Position numbers and translations under genes: made by a program
Part shown: positions 9,028-16,048 of the stretch, piece after piece
How the letters are laid out: each line of letters starts with the position of its first letter
Numbering within the stretch: the first letter of the stretch is position 1
Assembly: GCA_963726615.1 (NCBI GenBank)
Contig: CAVSCX010000004.1
Span: 41,379-105,378, forward strand
Length of the DNA stretch: 64,000 bases
Direction: 5' to 3'
Origin: CAWDZK01 sp963726615
Lineage (GTDB): Bacteria > Actinomycetota > Actinomycetes > JACCUZ01
The notes under the pieces: generated by a model
The model's database searches: none
Told to the model about the DNA's origin: nothing
What the model saw: the letters and a program-made list of their open reading frames with translations, nothing else

Positions 9028-9228
9028 TTCCTAGATCTTTCGGCCGGACCAGTCCGGACGGGGCGGTACGGGGTCGTCCGCCGGCGTACGGGGAGCCACC
9101 AGGCCGCACCACGGTCGTGCAACTTTCGTTATCGGTGCCGAGCGACGCCGGCGACAGCGGGTCATCCTGACGGTCAGGCGCGGGCAGCCGCGCGCACCCA
9201 GAGTTCATCGGGACAGGAGGACCCTCCG

Positions 9229-9474
9229 ATGCCTTTGCTCACCGTCGATCAAGCGGCCGACCGCCTCGGGACGTCGCCACGGTTCATCCGCCGGCTCGTC
9301 GCCGAGCGGCGCATCGCCTTCGCCAAGCTCGGCAAGCACGTGCGCATCGACTCCGCGGACCTCGACGCCTTCGTCGCGGCCGGACGCGTCGCACCGGCGG
9401 TGCCGGTCACCCTCCCGGAGCGACGCGACTCCACACGGGAGCCAGGACTGCGCCGTGCCGCCGGCCAGTCCTGA
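9229..9474 (+). CDS. xis: Excisionase / AlpA-like HTH DNA-binding protein
   Basis: 81 aa. It opens with LTVDQAADRLGTSPRFIRRLVAERRIAFAKLGKHVRI, split here only by reading: a helix-turn-helix of the MerR/HTH_17 excisionase type (residues 4-45), then SADLDAFVAAG. A GGAGG ribosome-binding site lies 8 nt before ATG 9229. Such proteins bend att DNA and turn integrase toward excision, and some also regulate transcription. It lies far from the intact integrase (9.2 kb against 1.7 kb) and beside the truncated one, so it may have served the latter. About 200 bp before it (9028-9228) hold no visible gene. Confidence 0.8.
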   Translation: MPLLTVDQAADRLGTSPRFIRRLVAERRIAFAKLGKHVRIDSADLDAFVAAGRVAPAVPVTLPERRDSTREPGLRRAAGQS

Positions 9475-9613
9475 ACCTCCGGGCCGAGCCCCCTAGGGCG
9501 AGAAGATGATCGTGGACCAAACGTGGGCTGCTATAAGACAGTCAACAGGGGCGTATAACGGCCCACGAAGGCGAACAGCAGGATCTTGCCGAGGTGACCA
9601 GAGGGGCCAGAAT

Positions 9614-9630
9614 CCCTTATTCCATAAGGG
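9614..9630. repeat. Short perfect hairpin next to the tRNA-Gly fragment
   Basis: CCCTTAT-TCC-ATAAGGG, a 7-bp stem with a 3-nt loop, 7 bp past the CCA end of the tRNA-Gly fragment (reading the minus strand). It is in the right place for a tRNA terminator carried along with the fragment. Confidence 0.45.
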
Positions 9631-9637
9631 TTCTTCG

Positions 9638-9684
9638 TGGAGCGGGTGACGAGAATCGAACTCGCACTGTCAGCTGGGGAAGCC
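9638..9684 (-). pseudogene. tRNA-Gly(CCC) 3' fragment (anticodon loop to CCA)
   Basis: On the minus strand the sequence from the anticodon region (GGCTTCCCCAGCTGA) through a perfect T arm (GCGAG-TTCGATT-CTCG) to CACCCGCTCCA reads like a tRNA-Gly(CCC). The 5' part (up to 9713) has a D-stem-like GCTC/GAGC but does not pair with the acceptor strand and carries an insertion, so a working tRNA is unlikely. Only the 3' half being preserved is typical of an attachment-site copy. Confidence 0.65.
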
Positions 9685-9753
9685 GGGAGTGCTCTCAAGC
9701 GGAGCACCACCGCAGGCATTGGACGACGAACCGCGCTCGGCTGGCCCGGAGAG

Positions 9754-10107
9754 TCAGGTAAGCCAGTGCACGTGACGGTACGGGTCGGGATGGTTGTCGG
9801 CCCAGCGGGCCAATCGTTTGGCCAATTCGTTCGCCATCGCGCCGGCGTCGGCCGGCAGTGTGCGCTTGAGAGCGAGCACCACGGGTGGCGTGAGAACTCC
9901 AGCGCCAACCGCGGCGTCGAGCAAGGCAACGAAGTCGACTGCGTTCTCGGTGACGACGACCCGGTTCTCGGCAGTTGCGCGATCGAACACCTCGTCGTCG
10001 GTACGGCCGGCGAGGCCGACATCGCGGACGTGCCGCGCGTCATGTCCGAGATCGGTCAGGTGCCGGGCGACCGCCGGGCTGAACATCTCGTCGATGAGGA
10101 ACCTCAC
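9754..10107 (-). CDS. DUF5615-family PIN-like toxin
   Basis: 117 aa from GTG 10107, which overlaps the antitoxin stop by 4 nt (GTGA). It begins VRFLIDEMFSPAVARHLTDLGHDA (written in parts: FLIDEMF, then HDARHVRDVGLAG), continues with DDEVFDRA and RVVVTENAVDF: the conserved acidic and TEN/D motifs of the DUF5615 / Mut7-C-like PIN fold. These are probable RNases and the toxin half of VapC45-like pairs. Coupled translation after the antitoxin supports a type II toxin-antitoxin module, here likely stabilising element 1. The Shine-Dalgarno is weak, consistent with coupling. Confidence 0.82.
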   Translation of the reverse strand: MRFLIDEMFSPAVARHLTDLGHDARHVRDVGLAGRTDDEVFDRATAENRVVVTENAVDFVALLDAAVGAGVLTPPVVLALKRTLPADAGAMANELAKRLARWADNHPDPYRHVHWLT

Positions 10108-10526
10108 GAGGCCAGAAAGCGCTCGCGCTCTTGGGCGGCTCTTTCGGCGCGATGTGCCGCAGCCTCGTTGCGCCGGATCATCGCCTCGACCTCGTCGGGG
10201 TGGGCCGCGGCGAACGACACCGCGGTGCGCACCAGTTGCTCGGCGACGTCGAGCTGCTCGGCGGCTGCCCCGACTCGCGCGTCGCCGCGCTTGCGTGTGT
10301 GCCGCAGCGCAACCACGATCTCCCACACGTCCGGACCGCCGGCAACGGCCGCGCGTCGCCCGGCCGGTCCGTCGCGGTAGACGACGCCGGGATGCGCCGA
10401 CGTCTTCAGGCCCTCGTCGAGCAGACGGCTCACCAGACTCGTCTCGCTGACACCCTCATCGTGAGCGCGCAGGGCCAACCGCTCCTTGAGCTGCGGGTCG
10501 AGCCGGTAGGAGACCGATGCCGGCAT
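10104..10526 (-). CDS. Antitoxin, RHH/DUF433-like, partner of the DUF5615 toxin
   Basis: 140 aa from ATG 10526, preceded by GGGAGG at a good distance; an upstream frame to 10565 is less likely. The N-terminus (ASVSYRLDPQLKERLALRA, then EGVSETSLVSRLLDEGL) looks like a ribbon-helix-helix DNA-binding domain. The middle HPGVVYRDGPAGRRAAVAGG and PDVWEIV matches the conserved segment of DUF433/VapB45-type antitoxins. The C-terminus is helical and charged. It should neutralise the downstream toxin and repress the pair. Confidence 0.8.
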   Translation of the reverse strand: MPASVSYRLDPQLKERLALRAHDEGVSETSLVSRLLDEGLKTSAHPGVVYRDGPAGRRAAVAGGPDVWEIVVALRHTRKRGDARVGAAAEQLDVAEQLVRTAVSFAAAHPDEVEAMIRRNEAAAHRAERAAQERERFLAS

Positions 10527-10726
10527 GCTGACCACCTCCCGTAGAGCAGCGTACCGCGTCTGCACTACAAACGTTGACGTTCACTGGTGACCACCTAAGC
10601 CGGGAGCCTGCTCGGGAACGCAGGGCACTGCGCGCACGGGGACCAAACCGAGGACGTGACGGCCGGACCACAGGGGGCCTGACCGACCCTCGAGAGTCCG
10701 TCGCCGGGTGGCCGATCTTGCGCCGC

Positions 10727-10748
10727 CGTGAGAACCGCCGTGAGAACC
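10727..10748 (+). repeat. Arm-type integrase-site candidates near attR (2 x CGTGAGAACC)
   Basis: Copies at 10727-10736 and 10739-10748, 12 bp apart, identical to those at 1635-1669. They lie in the 363-bp stretch 10527-10889 between the antitoxin gene and attR, which otherwise holds no visible gene. Confidence 0.6.
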
Positions 10749-10821
10749 ATAGCCTCCGCATCCGCGGTAAACAGGGGTCATCGGCGGTCCCTGTCGGCTC
10801 CCTGCTCACCGGGTAAACGCC

Positions 10822-10833
10822 CAGGTCAGAGGC
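10822..10833 (+). repeat. 12-bp att-flanking motif, copy 2 (CAGGTCAGAGGC)
   Basis: 57 bp inside attR of element 1, in the same orientation as the copies at 1588 and 56632. Confidence 0.5.
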
Positions 10834-10889
10834 CCTATCGGGCACGAACGGCCAAGATCGGATAGTCGCGGAAAATGGCGCTGGCAGAC

Positions 10890-10933
10890 CTACGGATCAG
10901 AAGGTTAGGGGTTCGAATCCCTTCGGGCGCGCC
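10890..10933 (+). repeat. attR of element 1 (44-bp direct repeat)
   Basis: Exact copy of 1535-1578. It ends 13 bp before the stop codon of the MacB-type permease, so before integration the tRNA-Arg gene lay directly beside the macAB-like operon. Confidence 0.93.
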
Positions 10934-10946
10934 CGCTCTCCAGACG

Positions 10947-12158
10947 TCACTCGGTCCGCATCGCCACCGCAGCCGGGAGCCGCGCTGCCCGCCGGGCCGG
11001 GTAGAAGCCGAACAACAGCCCGACGGCGAACGCCGCACCGAGGGCGATGGCGAGCGAGGCCGGGTCGACGACGGTCTCCCAGCCCGCCAGGTCGCTGACG
11101 ACACCCGCGCTGCCGACCCCGACCCCGACCCCGATGAGCCCCCCTACGGCGCACAGGGCCAGCGCCTCGATGAGGAACTGCCCCTGGATGTGCCCCGGCT
11201 CTGCCCCGACTGCCTTGCGGATGCCGATCTCGCGGGTCCGCTCGGTCACCGACACCAGCATGATGTTCATGATGCCGATGCCGCCGACGATCAGTGCGAT
11301 GGCGCCCAGGCCGAGGGTGAGCGCCTCGAAGGTCGAGGTGGCCGCCTGGGCCGTCGTGATGATCTCGGTCTGGTCCTCGGTGCCGAAGTCCTCCCCACGA
11401 CCGGGCAGGATCTGGTGGCGCTCCAGGAGAAGGTCGTCGATCTCGTCCATGGTGTCGGCGACCAGGGCCTGGCTCGCGACCTGCACGGACGCCGACCGCA
11501 CCTTCTCCCCGCCGAACAGCACCCGCTTCGCGACGTTCAGGGGCACGAACGCCTGGTTGTCGAGGTTCTCGTCGCCGAGGTTGCCCTTGGGTGCGAAGAC
11601 ACCGATGACGGTGAACTCACGGTCGAGCATCCGGATCGTCTTGCCCAGCGGGCTCCCGTCGGGGAACAGCCGGCTGGCCGGGCGCTCGCCGAGCACGACG
11701 ACCTGCCGCCCGAGCCGGCTGTCCTCGGCGGCGAGCAGCCGGCCTTCCGCGGCGGCGTAGTGGTGGATCCGTTGGTACAGCGGGGTGATGCCGGACAGGA
11801 ACGGGCTGGCCTGCACGCGGCCGGAGGAGACGACGAGCCCCTCCACGTTCTGCCGCGGTGCGACGGCGGTGACCCCGGGCAACGCCGCGACGGCGTCGAG
11901 GTCGGCCTGCGTAAGCGTCCGATCGGTCGGTGACTGGGTGCCGTCGGGCTGGATCACGAACTCACCGTCGAGCACGATGATGTTCGGGCCGAGCCGGTTC
12001 AGGTCGGCCTCGACGCCGCGACGGGCGCCGGCGCTCACCGCCGTGAGCGCGACCAGCGAAGCCACCCCGATGATGACCCCCAGGGCAGTGAGGACACCGC
12101 GCAGCCAGTTGGCGCGCAGGGCGTGGAAGGCAAGCCGGACCAGCTCCGACGCGCTCAT
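10947..12158 (-). CDS. MacB-type ABC transporter permease (FtsX family)
   Basis: 403 aa. One N-terminal membrane helix (GVLTALGVIIGVASLVALTA), a large extracellular MacB_PCD domain (about 45-270), then three C-terminal helices beginning GLGAIALIVGGIGIMNIMLV with the family signature VTERTREIGIRKAVGA. Last gene of the adaptor-ATPase-permease operon; its start overlaps the ATPase stop (ATGA). Unlike Gram-negative MacB the ATPase is a separate protein. Such mechanotransmission transporters export lipoproteins, peptides or drugs; the substrate is unknown. Its 3' end is 13 bp from attR. Confidence 0.9.
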   Translation of the reverse strand: MSASELVRLAFHALRANWLRGVLTALGVIIGVASLVALTAVSAGARRGVEADLNRLGPNIIVLDGEFVIQPDGTQSPTDRTLTQADLDAVAALPGVTAVAPRQNVEGLVVSSGRVQASPFLSGITPLYQRIHHYAAAEGRLLAAEDSRLGRQVVVLGERPASRLFPDGSPLGKTIRMLDREFTVIGVFAPKGNLGDENLDNQAFVPLNVAKRVLFGGEKVRSASVQVASQALVADTMDEIDDLLLERHQILPGRGEDFGTEDQTEIITTAQAATSTFEALTLGLGAIALIVGGIGIMNIMLVSVTERTREIGIRKAVGAEPGHIQGQFLIEALALCAVGGLIGVGVGVGSAGVVSDLAGWETVVDPASLAIALGAAFAVGLLFGFYPARRAARLPAAVAMRTE

Positions 12159-12862
12159 GACAGCGTCACCACGGCGGAGGCTCGGGGCACCGTCTCCTCG
12201 GCGTCGACCACGCCGTCGAGCATGTGCACGATCCGGGTGCCGCGCTCGGCGACCTCGCGCGAGTGGGTCACCAGCACCACGGTCGCCCCCCGCGCGTGGA
12301 TGTCGCTGAGGACGTCGAGCACCTCGGTCGCGCTGCGCGAGTCGAGGTTGCCTGTCGGCTCGTCGGCGAGCACGACGTCCGGGTCGATGACCATCGCTCG
12401 GGCAACGGCGACCCGCTGCTGCTGCCCGCCGGAGAGCTGGTTGGGCCAGTGCATCGCGCGGTCCGCGAGACCGACCGCCTCAAGCGCCGCCTCGGCCCGG
12501 GAGCGCCGGCGATGCCTCGGCACCCGGGCGTAGACGAGGGGCAGCTCGACGTTCTGCAGCGCGGTGGTCCGCGGCACCAGGTTGAAGCTCTGGAAGACGA
12601 AGCCGATCCGCTCCCGGCGGACCCGGGCGGCCTTGCGCTCGTCGAAGCCGGCCACGTCCTCGCCGGCCAGCCGGTACTGACCCGACGTGGGCATCTCGAG
12701 GGTGCCGAGGATCGAGAGCAGCGTCGTCTTGCCCGACCCGGACGGGCCCATGATGGTGAGGAACTCACCCTTCTCGACCGACAGGTCGACACCACGCAGG
12801 GCGTCGACGCCCACCTCCCCGGAGGCGAATCGCTTGCGCAGGTCGACCGTCTGGATGACCAT
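12155..12862 (-). CDS. MacB/LolD-type ABC transporter ATPase
   Basis: 235 aa. Walker A GPSGSGKTT (about residue 39), signature LSGGQQQRVAVARAM (about 143), Walker B VVLADEPTGNLD (about 161), H-loop VLVTHSREVAERGTRIV. Length and motifs fit the LolD/MacB ATPase group that pairs with FtsX-type permeases. ATG 12862 overlaps the last base of the adaptor stop codon (TGATG), and its own stop overlaps the permease start. Confidence 0.94.
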   Translation of the reverse strand: MVIQTVDLRKRFASGEVGVDALRGVDLSVEKGEFLTIMGPSGSGKTTLLSILGTLEMPTSGQYRLAGEDVAGFDERKAARVRRERIGFVFQSFNLVPRTTALQNVELPLVYARVPRHRRRSRAEAALEAVGLADRAMHWPNQLSGGQQQRVAVARAMVIDPDVVLADEPTGNLDSRSATEVLDVLSDIHARGATVVLVTHSREVAERGTRIVHMLDGVVDAEETVPRASAVVTLS

Positions 12863-14748
12863 CAGGCCTCGTCGCCGCCGGGGATGACGACCTTGGCTCC
12901 CTCGGCCAGGCCGGAGCGCACCTCGGCGTGGGTCCTGCCGATCAGGCCCAGCTCGACCTCTCGTTTGCGGATCTCGCCGCCCTCCGTGCGGATGCTGACG
13001 ACCGCACGTCGGCCGGTGCGGTCCTCCATCGCGTCCAAGGGGAGCCGGACGACGTCCTCGCGGCTGGCGACCACGACGCGCACGCTCACGCTCATGCCCG
13101 GCCGGAGCTCGTCGGCGTCCTCGAGCGAGACGATGACAGGGAAGGTCACGACGCCGCCGGAGTCCCCGCCGGTGAGTGCGACATCTCGCACCGTGCCGGA
13201 GTACGGCCGGCCGCCGAGCGCGTCGACACCGACCCGCGCGGTGGCCCCCACCCGGGTCCTGCTGACGTCGAACTCGGTGAGGTTCACACTCACGACGAGG
13301 CTGTCCAGGTCCTGCACCCGCACCAGCGGGGTCGACGGGTCCACCGCCGACCCGACCGCCGCAAGCACGCTGGTCACGGTCCCGGACGCCGGCGCGAGCA
13401 CGGTGGAGCGGCCGGCCATCTCGCGCGCCAGCAGCAGCTGCTGCCTGGCCAGGTTGACGCGCAGCCCTGCGATGGCCAGGTCGGTCTCGCTGGCCGGGGC
13501 ACCCCGCTGCCGCAGGACAGCGAGGTCGGCGGCTGCGCCTGCCACGTCGGACCGCGCGGAGGTCACGACCTCCGTGGCCGGATCGAGCAGCTGGCCCAGC
13601 CGTCGCTTGGCCGCCGTGACCGCCGATGTGGCGGCCGCGAGGCGGCTGGTGCTGCTGGTGTCGCGTGCTGTCGCGAGCTCCGCCTTCAGCCTGGACAGCT
13701 CGGCCCGTGCGGCGCTCACCGCCGCTGCCGGAGGCCGGAGCAGTGCGTCCAGCTTCTTCTGCGCGGCGTCGACGGCGAGCTGCGCGGCGGCTCGCGCGGC
13801 GGCGCTCGGCGCCGCGCTGGCTGCCGTCAGCGCCTCGCGGTCTGCCCTGGCGCGGGCCAGCTCGGACTGTGCCAACGCGATGTCTGCCGCGATGCCGCCG
13901 ACCTGCGCGGCTGCCAGCTTCTCCTGTGCTGCCGCGACCGCTGCGTCCGCCGCGGCCACCTGGGACGGGGTGGGCGCAGTGGGCGGACGCAGTAGCTGCT
14001 CCTGGTCGAGCTGTGCCCGGGCCACCTCGAGCTGCGCGGCCGCGAGCTCGGCGGGGTCGGGTGAGCCGGTGAGCCGAGCGAGCTGCTGGGTGGCGGTCTC
14101 CACCGCGAGCTCGGCCGCGGAAAGGGCGTCAGGGCGCGCGCTGCCGGAGGCCCGCTCGGCGGCCAGCTCGGCTCGGGCCCGGTCCAGCTCGACCTGCAGG
14201 GTCGCGCGGTCCGACGGCAATGGCGACTGCAGCCGTGCCAGCCGCTGCTTCGCTGCCGCGAGCGCGACCCTGTTGCGGGCCAGCTCCGCCGCCGTCGGCG
14301 GGACGCCGCGCGCCGGGTCCTGGACGCGCTTCTGCGCCAGGTCGATCCGTGCCGCCGTGAGGTCGTTGTCGGCCTGGATGACCGCGGCGCGCATGGTGCC
14401 GTCGTCCGTGATGCGCGCGATCGGCTGTCCGGCCTTCACCGTGTCCCCGACACCGACGAGCAGCTTGTCGACGTGGCCGGTGAGGGTCGCGAACACCGCC
14501 TCGGTGCGATCGGCCGACGACGAGCCCCCGGTCGACGTCGTGGTCGAGTCGGACGCGACCGAGAACCGGGCCGCGCTTGTCAGCGTCGACACGCGGCCGA
14601 TGCCGCCGACGGTCACGGCGATGTCGCCGCGATCCAGAGCGACCGTCTTGACCGGCTGTGACTCCGCGTCGCCGCGCGTGGCTCCCCACACGCCCCCGGC
14701 GGTGAGCAGGAGGACGGCGGCCACGGACACGGCGACATGCTTGGGCAT
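12862..14748 (-). CDS. Periplasmic-adaptor-like protein (HlyD/MacA family), unusually long hairpin
   Basis: 628 aa, against about 370 for MacA. An N-terminal signal or anchor segment (VAVSVAAVLLLTAGGVWG), a biotinyl-lipoyl half (DKLLVGVGDTVKAGQPIARI, about 98-117), then about 250 Ala/Leu/Arg/Glu-rich residues with heptad-like spacing (long coiled coil, several repeats of the type LARARADREALTAA), the second lipoyl half (VLAPASGTVTSVLAAVGSAV) and beta-barrel and membrane-proximal domains ending with GLAEGAKVVIPGG. First gene of the operon, with a promoter candidate at 14939-14967. In an organism without an outer membrane of the usual kind, the long hairpin may span a thick wall; that is inference. 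Confidence 0.85.
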   Translation of the reverse strand: MPKHVAVSVAAVLLLTAGGVWGATRGDAESQPVKTVALDRGDIAVTVGGIGRVSTLTSAARFSVASDSTTTSTGGSSSADRTEAVFATLTGHVDKLLVGVGDTVKAGQPIARITDDGTMRAAVIQADNDLTAARIDLAQKRVQDPARGVPPTAAELARNRVALAAAKQRLARLQSPLPSDRATLQVELDRARAELAAERASGSARPDALSAAELAVETATQQLARLTGSPDPAELAAAQLEVARAQLDQEQLLRPPTAPTPSQVAAADAAVAAAQEKLAAAQVGGIAADIALAQSELARARADREALTAASAAPSAAARAAAQLAVDAAQKKLDALLRPPAAAVSAARAELSRLKAELATARDTSSTSRLAAATSAVTAAKRRLGQLLDPATEVVTSARSDVAGAAADLAVLRQRGAPASETDLAIAGLRVNLARQQLLLAREMAGRSTVLAPASGTVTSVLAAVGSAVDPSTPLVRVQDLDSLVVSVNLTEFDVSRTRVGATARVGVDALGGRPYSGTVRDVALTGGDSGGVVTFPVIVSLEDADELRPGMSVSVRVVVASREDVVRLPLDAMEDRTGRRAVVSIRTEGGEIRKREVELGLIGRTHAEVRSGLAEGAKVVIPGGDEA

Positions 14749-14938
14749 GGGTCACTCACTCCATCGGGGACCGGGACGGGCGGGTGGTCACGGGCAGACG
14801 GCGGGTCACGAGGCGATGGAGTGGGTGCGGGCAGCCCGGAGCGACGTACCGCCCCCGGCACCGCCGAACCGCAGTCATGCTCCCGCCCCTCGCAGGTGTT
14901 GCCCCTCGCCCTGCGGCGCTGCTGCTCGCCTGTTCTCC

Positions 14939-14967
14939 TGTATAGCGTCGGTTTCGCCCTGATCCAA
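14939..14967 (-). promoter_or_regulatory. Sigma-70-type promoter candidate for the macA-like operon
   Basis: Reading the minus strand: TTGGAT at 14967-14962, exactly 17 bp spacer, TATACA at 14944-14939, about 190 bp before the adaptor start at 14748. The 370-bp divergent gap (14749-15118) contains no other gene. Confidence 0.5.
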
Positions 14968-15118
14968 TAGCAGCAAGCAACTAGCGACGGCATGGCCGTT
15001 TGTGACTACGGCCGGGCCGTACGTCGGCACGATGTGCAGACGAGCCCTGGCGTTCCCGTCGGAAACGCAGCACCATCAGTCCACCGTGTCCGGTCGACCG
15101 GACGCGCAGGAGGGGACG

Positions 15119-16033
15119 ATGGGTGCTCACCCGTTGTACGTGATGAGCGCGTTGCTTTCGCTCGCACTCGCCGGCGCCTGTACGGCGGGAGCGGATGTCG
15201 CCGGCACCCGGCCGCCGCAGCCGTCTCCGGCCGCCGTGGCCGGTACGAGTCTCTCCGCCACGTCGGTGAAGGTGGTGGCGGCCGGTGACATCGCCGCGGG
15301 GCCGGATAGTGGGCGGGGCACGGCCAGGCTCATCGGGTCGATAGGGCCCGACGCCGTGCTGACGCTGGGCGACAACGCCTACAGCAGCGGCACGCTGTCG
15401 GAGTACCTGCGCAAGTACGACCCGACGTGGGGCCGGTTCAAGAAGATCACCCGGCCGGTCCCGGGCAACCACGAGTACGGCACCGCGGGAGCGGCCGGGT
15501 ACCTCACCTACTTCGCCGACCAGGTGCACGGCCGCGAGTACTACGCCTGGAACGCCGGGTCGTGGCGGATGTACGCACTGAACTGCGAGATCGACTGTGG
15601 TTCCGGGTCGCGGCAGCTGTCGTGGCTGAAGCGCGACCTGCGCATGCACCGGGACCGCCCGGCCCTGGCCTACATCCACCAGCCGTTGTTCACCTGCTCC
15701 ACCAAGCACTCCCCGGCCAGGGAGGTCAGCGCTGTCTGGGCGGCCCTGCAGCGGCGGAAGGGTCGGATCATGCTTGCCGGGCACAACCACGCGTACGAGC
15801 GCTTCGCCAAGCAGGACGCCTCCGGTCGTAGGGACCGCGACGGGCTCCGGCAGTTCGTGGTCGGCACAGGGGGAGCTGCCCACTACCCGGTCGAGTCGTC
15901 CTGTCGCAACCGCCAGGTGGCGAACGACGACGCGTTCGGCGTCCTCGTGCTGAACCTCCGGCCGGACAGATACACCTGGAAGTTCCGTTCGGTCGACGGT
16001 CGGGTCGTCGATCGAGGTCGCGGTCGCGCCTGA
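15119..16033 (+). CDS. Secreted metallophosphoesterase (purple-acid-phosphatase-like)
   Basis: 304 aa from ATG 15119, chosen for the AGGAGG 6 nt upstream; the open frame extends to 15002 without a good site. The N-terminus has a signal peptide (SALLSLALAGAC); the Cys could be a lipidation site but the box LAGAC is not canonical. Metal-binding motifs are all present: AAGDIA, TLGDNAYSSG, PGNHEYG, YIHQPLF, AGHNHAYER. Such enzymes hydrolyse phosphoesters outside the cell; substrate not determined. Convergent with the histidine kinase gene 15 bp downstream. Confidence 0.88.
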   Translation: MGAHPLYVMSALLSLALAGACTAGADVAGTRPPQPSPAAVAGTSLSATSVKVVAAGDIAAGPDSGRGTARLIGSIGPDAVLTLGDNAYSSGTLSEYLRKYDPTWGRFKKITRPVPGNHEYGTAGAAGYLTYFADQVHGREYYAWNAGSWRMYALNCEIDCGSGSRQLSWLKRDLRMHRDRPALAYIHQPLFTCSTKHSPAREVSAVWAALQRRKGRIMLAGHNHAYERFAKQDASGRRDRDGLRQFVVGTGGAAHYPVESSCRNRQVANDDAFGVLVLNLRPDRYTWKFRSVDGRVVDRGRGRA

Positions 16034-16048
16034 CAGCGACCCGCCGGC

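Larger units (their letters stand above)
1535..10933. mobile_element. Integrative mobilizable element 1 in tRNA-Arg(ACG)
   Basis: About 9.36 kb (offset between repeat copies 9,355 bp) bounded by two identical 44-bp copies of the tRNA-Arg 3' half. Contents: tyrosine integrase next to attL, MobF relaxase-helicase, P-loop kinase, hypothetical protein, alpha/beta hydrolase, a second catalytic-domain-only integrase, excisionase, tRNA-Gly fragment and toxin-antitoxin pair. No coupling protein, VirB/TraC-like ATPase or other type IV secretion gene is visible, so I infer an element mobilised in trans. GC content drops visibly in the cargo (about 6.6-8.4 kb) compared with the relaxase gene. Confidence 0.9.

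Noticed and set aside
9638..9713. Functional tRNA-Gly(CCC) on the minus strand
   Set aside because: The total length (76 nt with CCA) fits, but the acceptor strands do not pair (GCGGTGG against CACCCGC), one base is missing before the D-stem and extra bases precede the anticodon stem.
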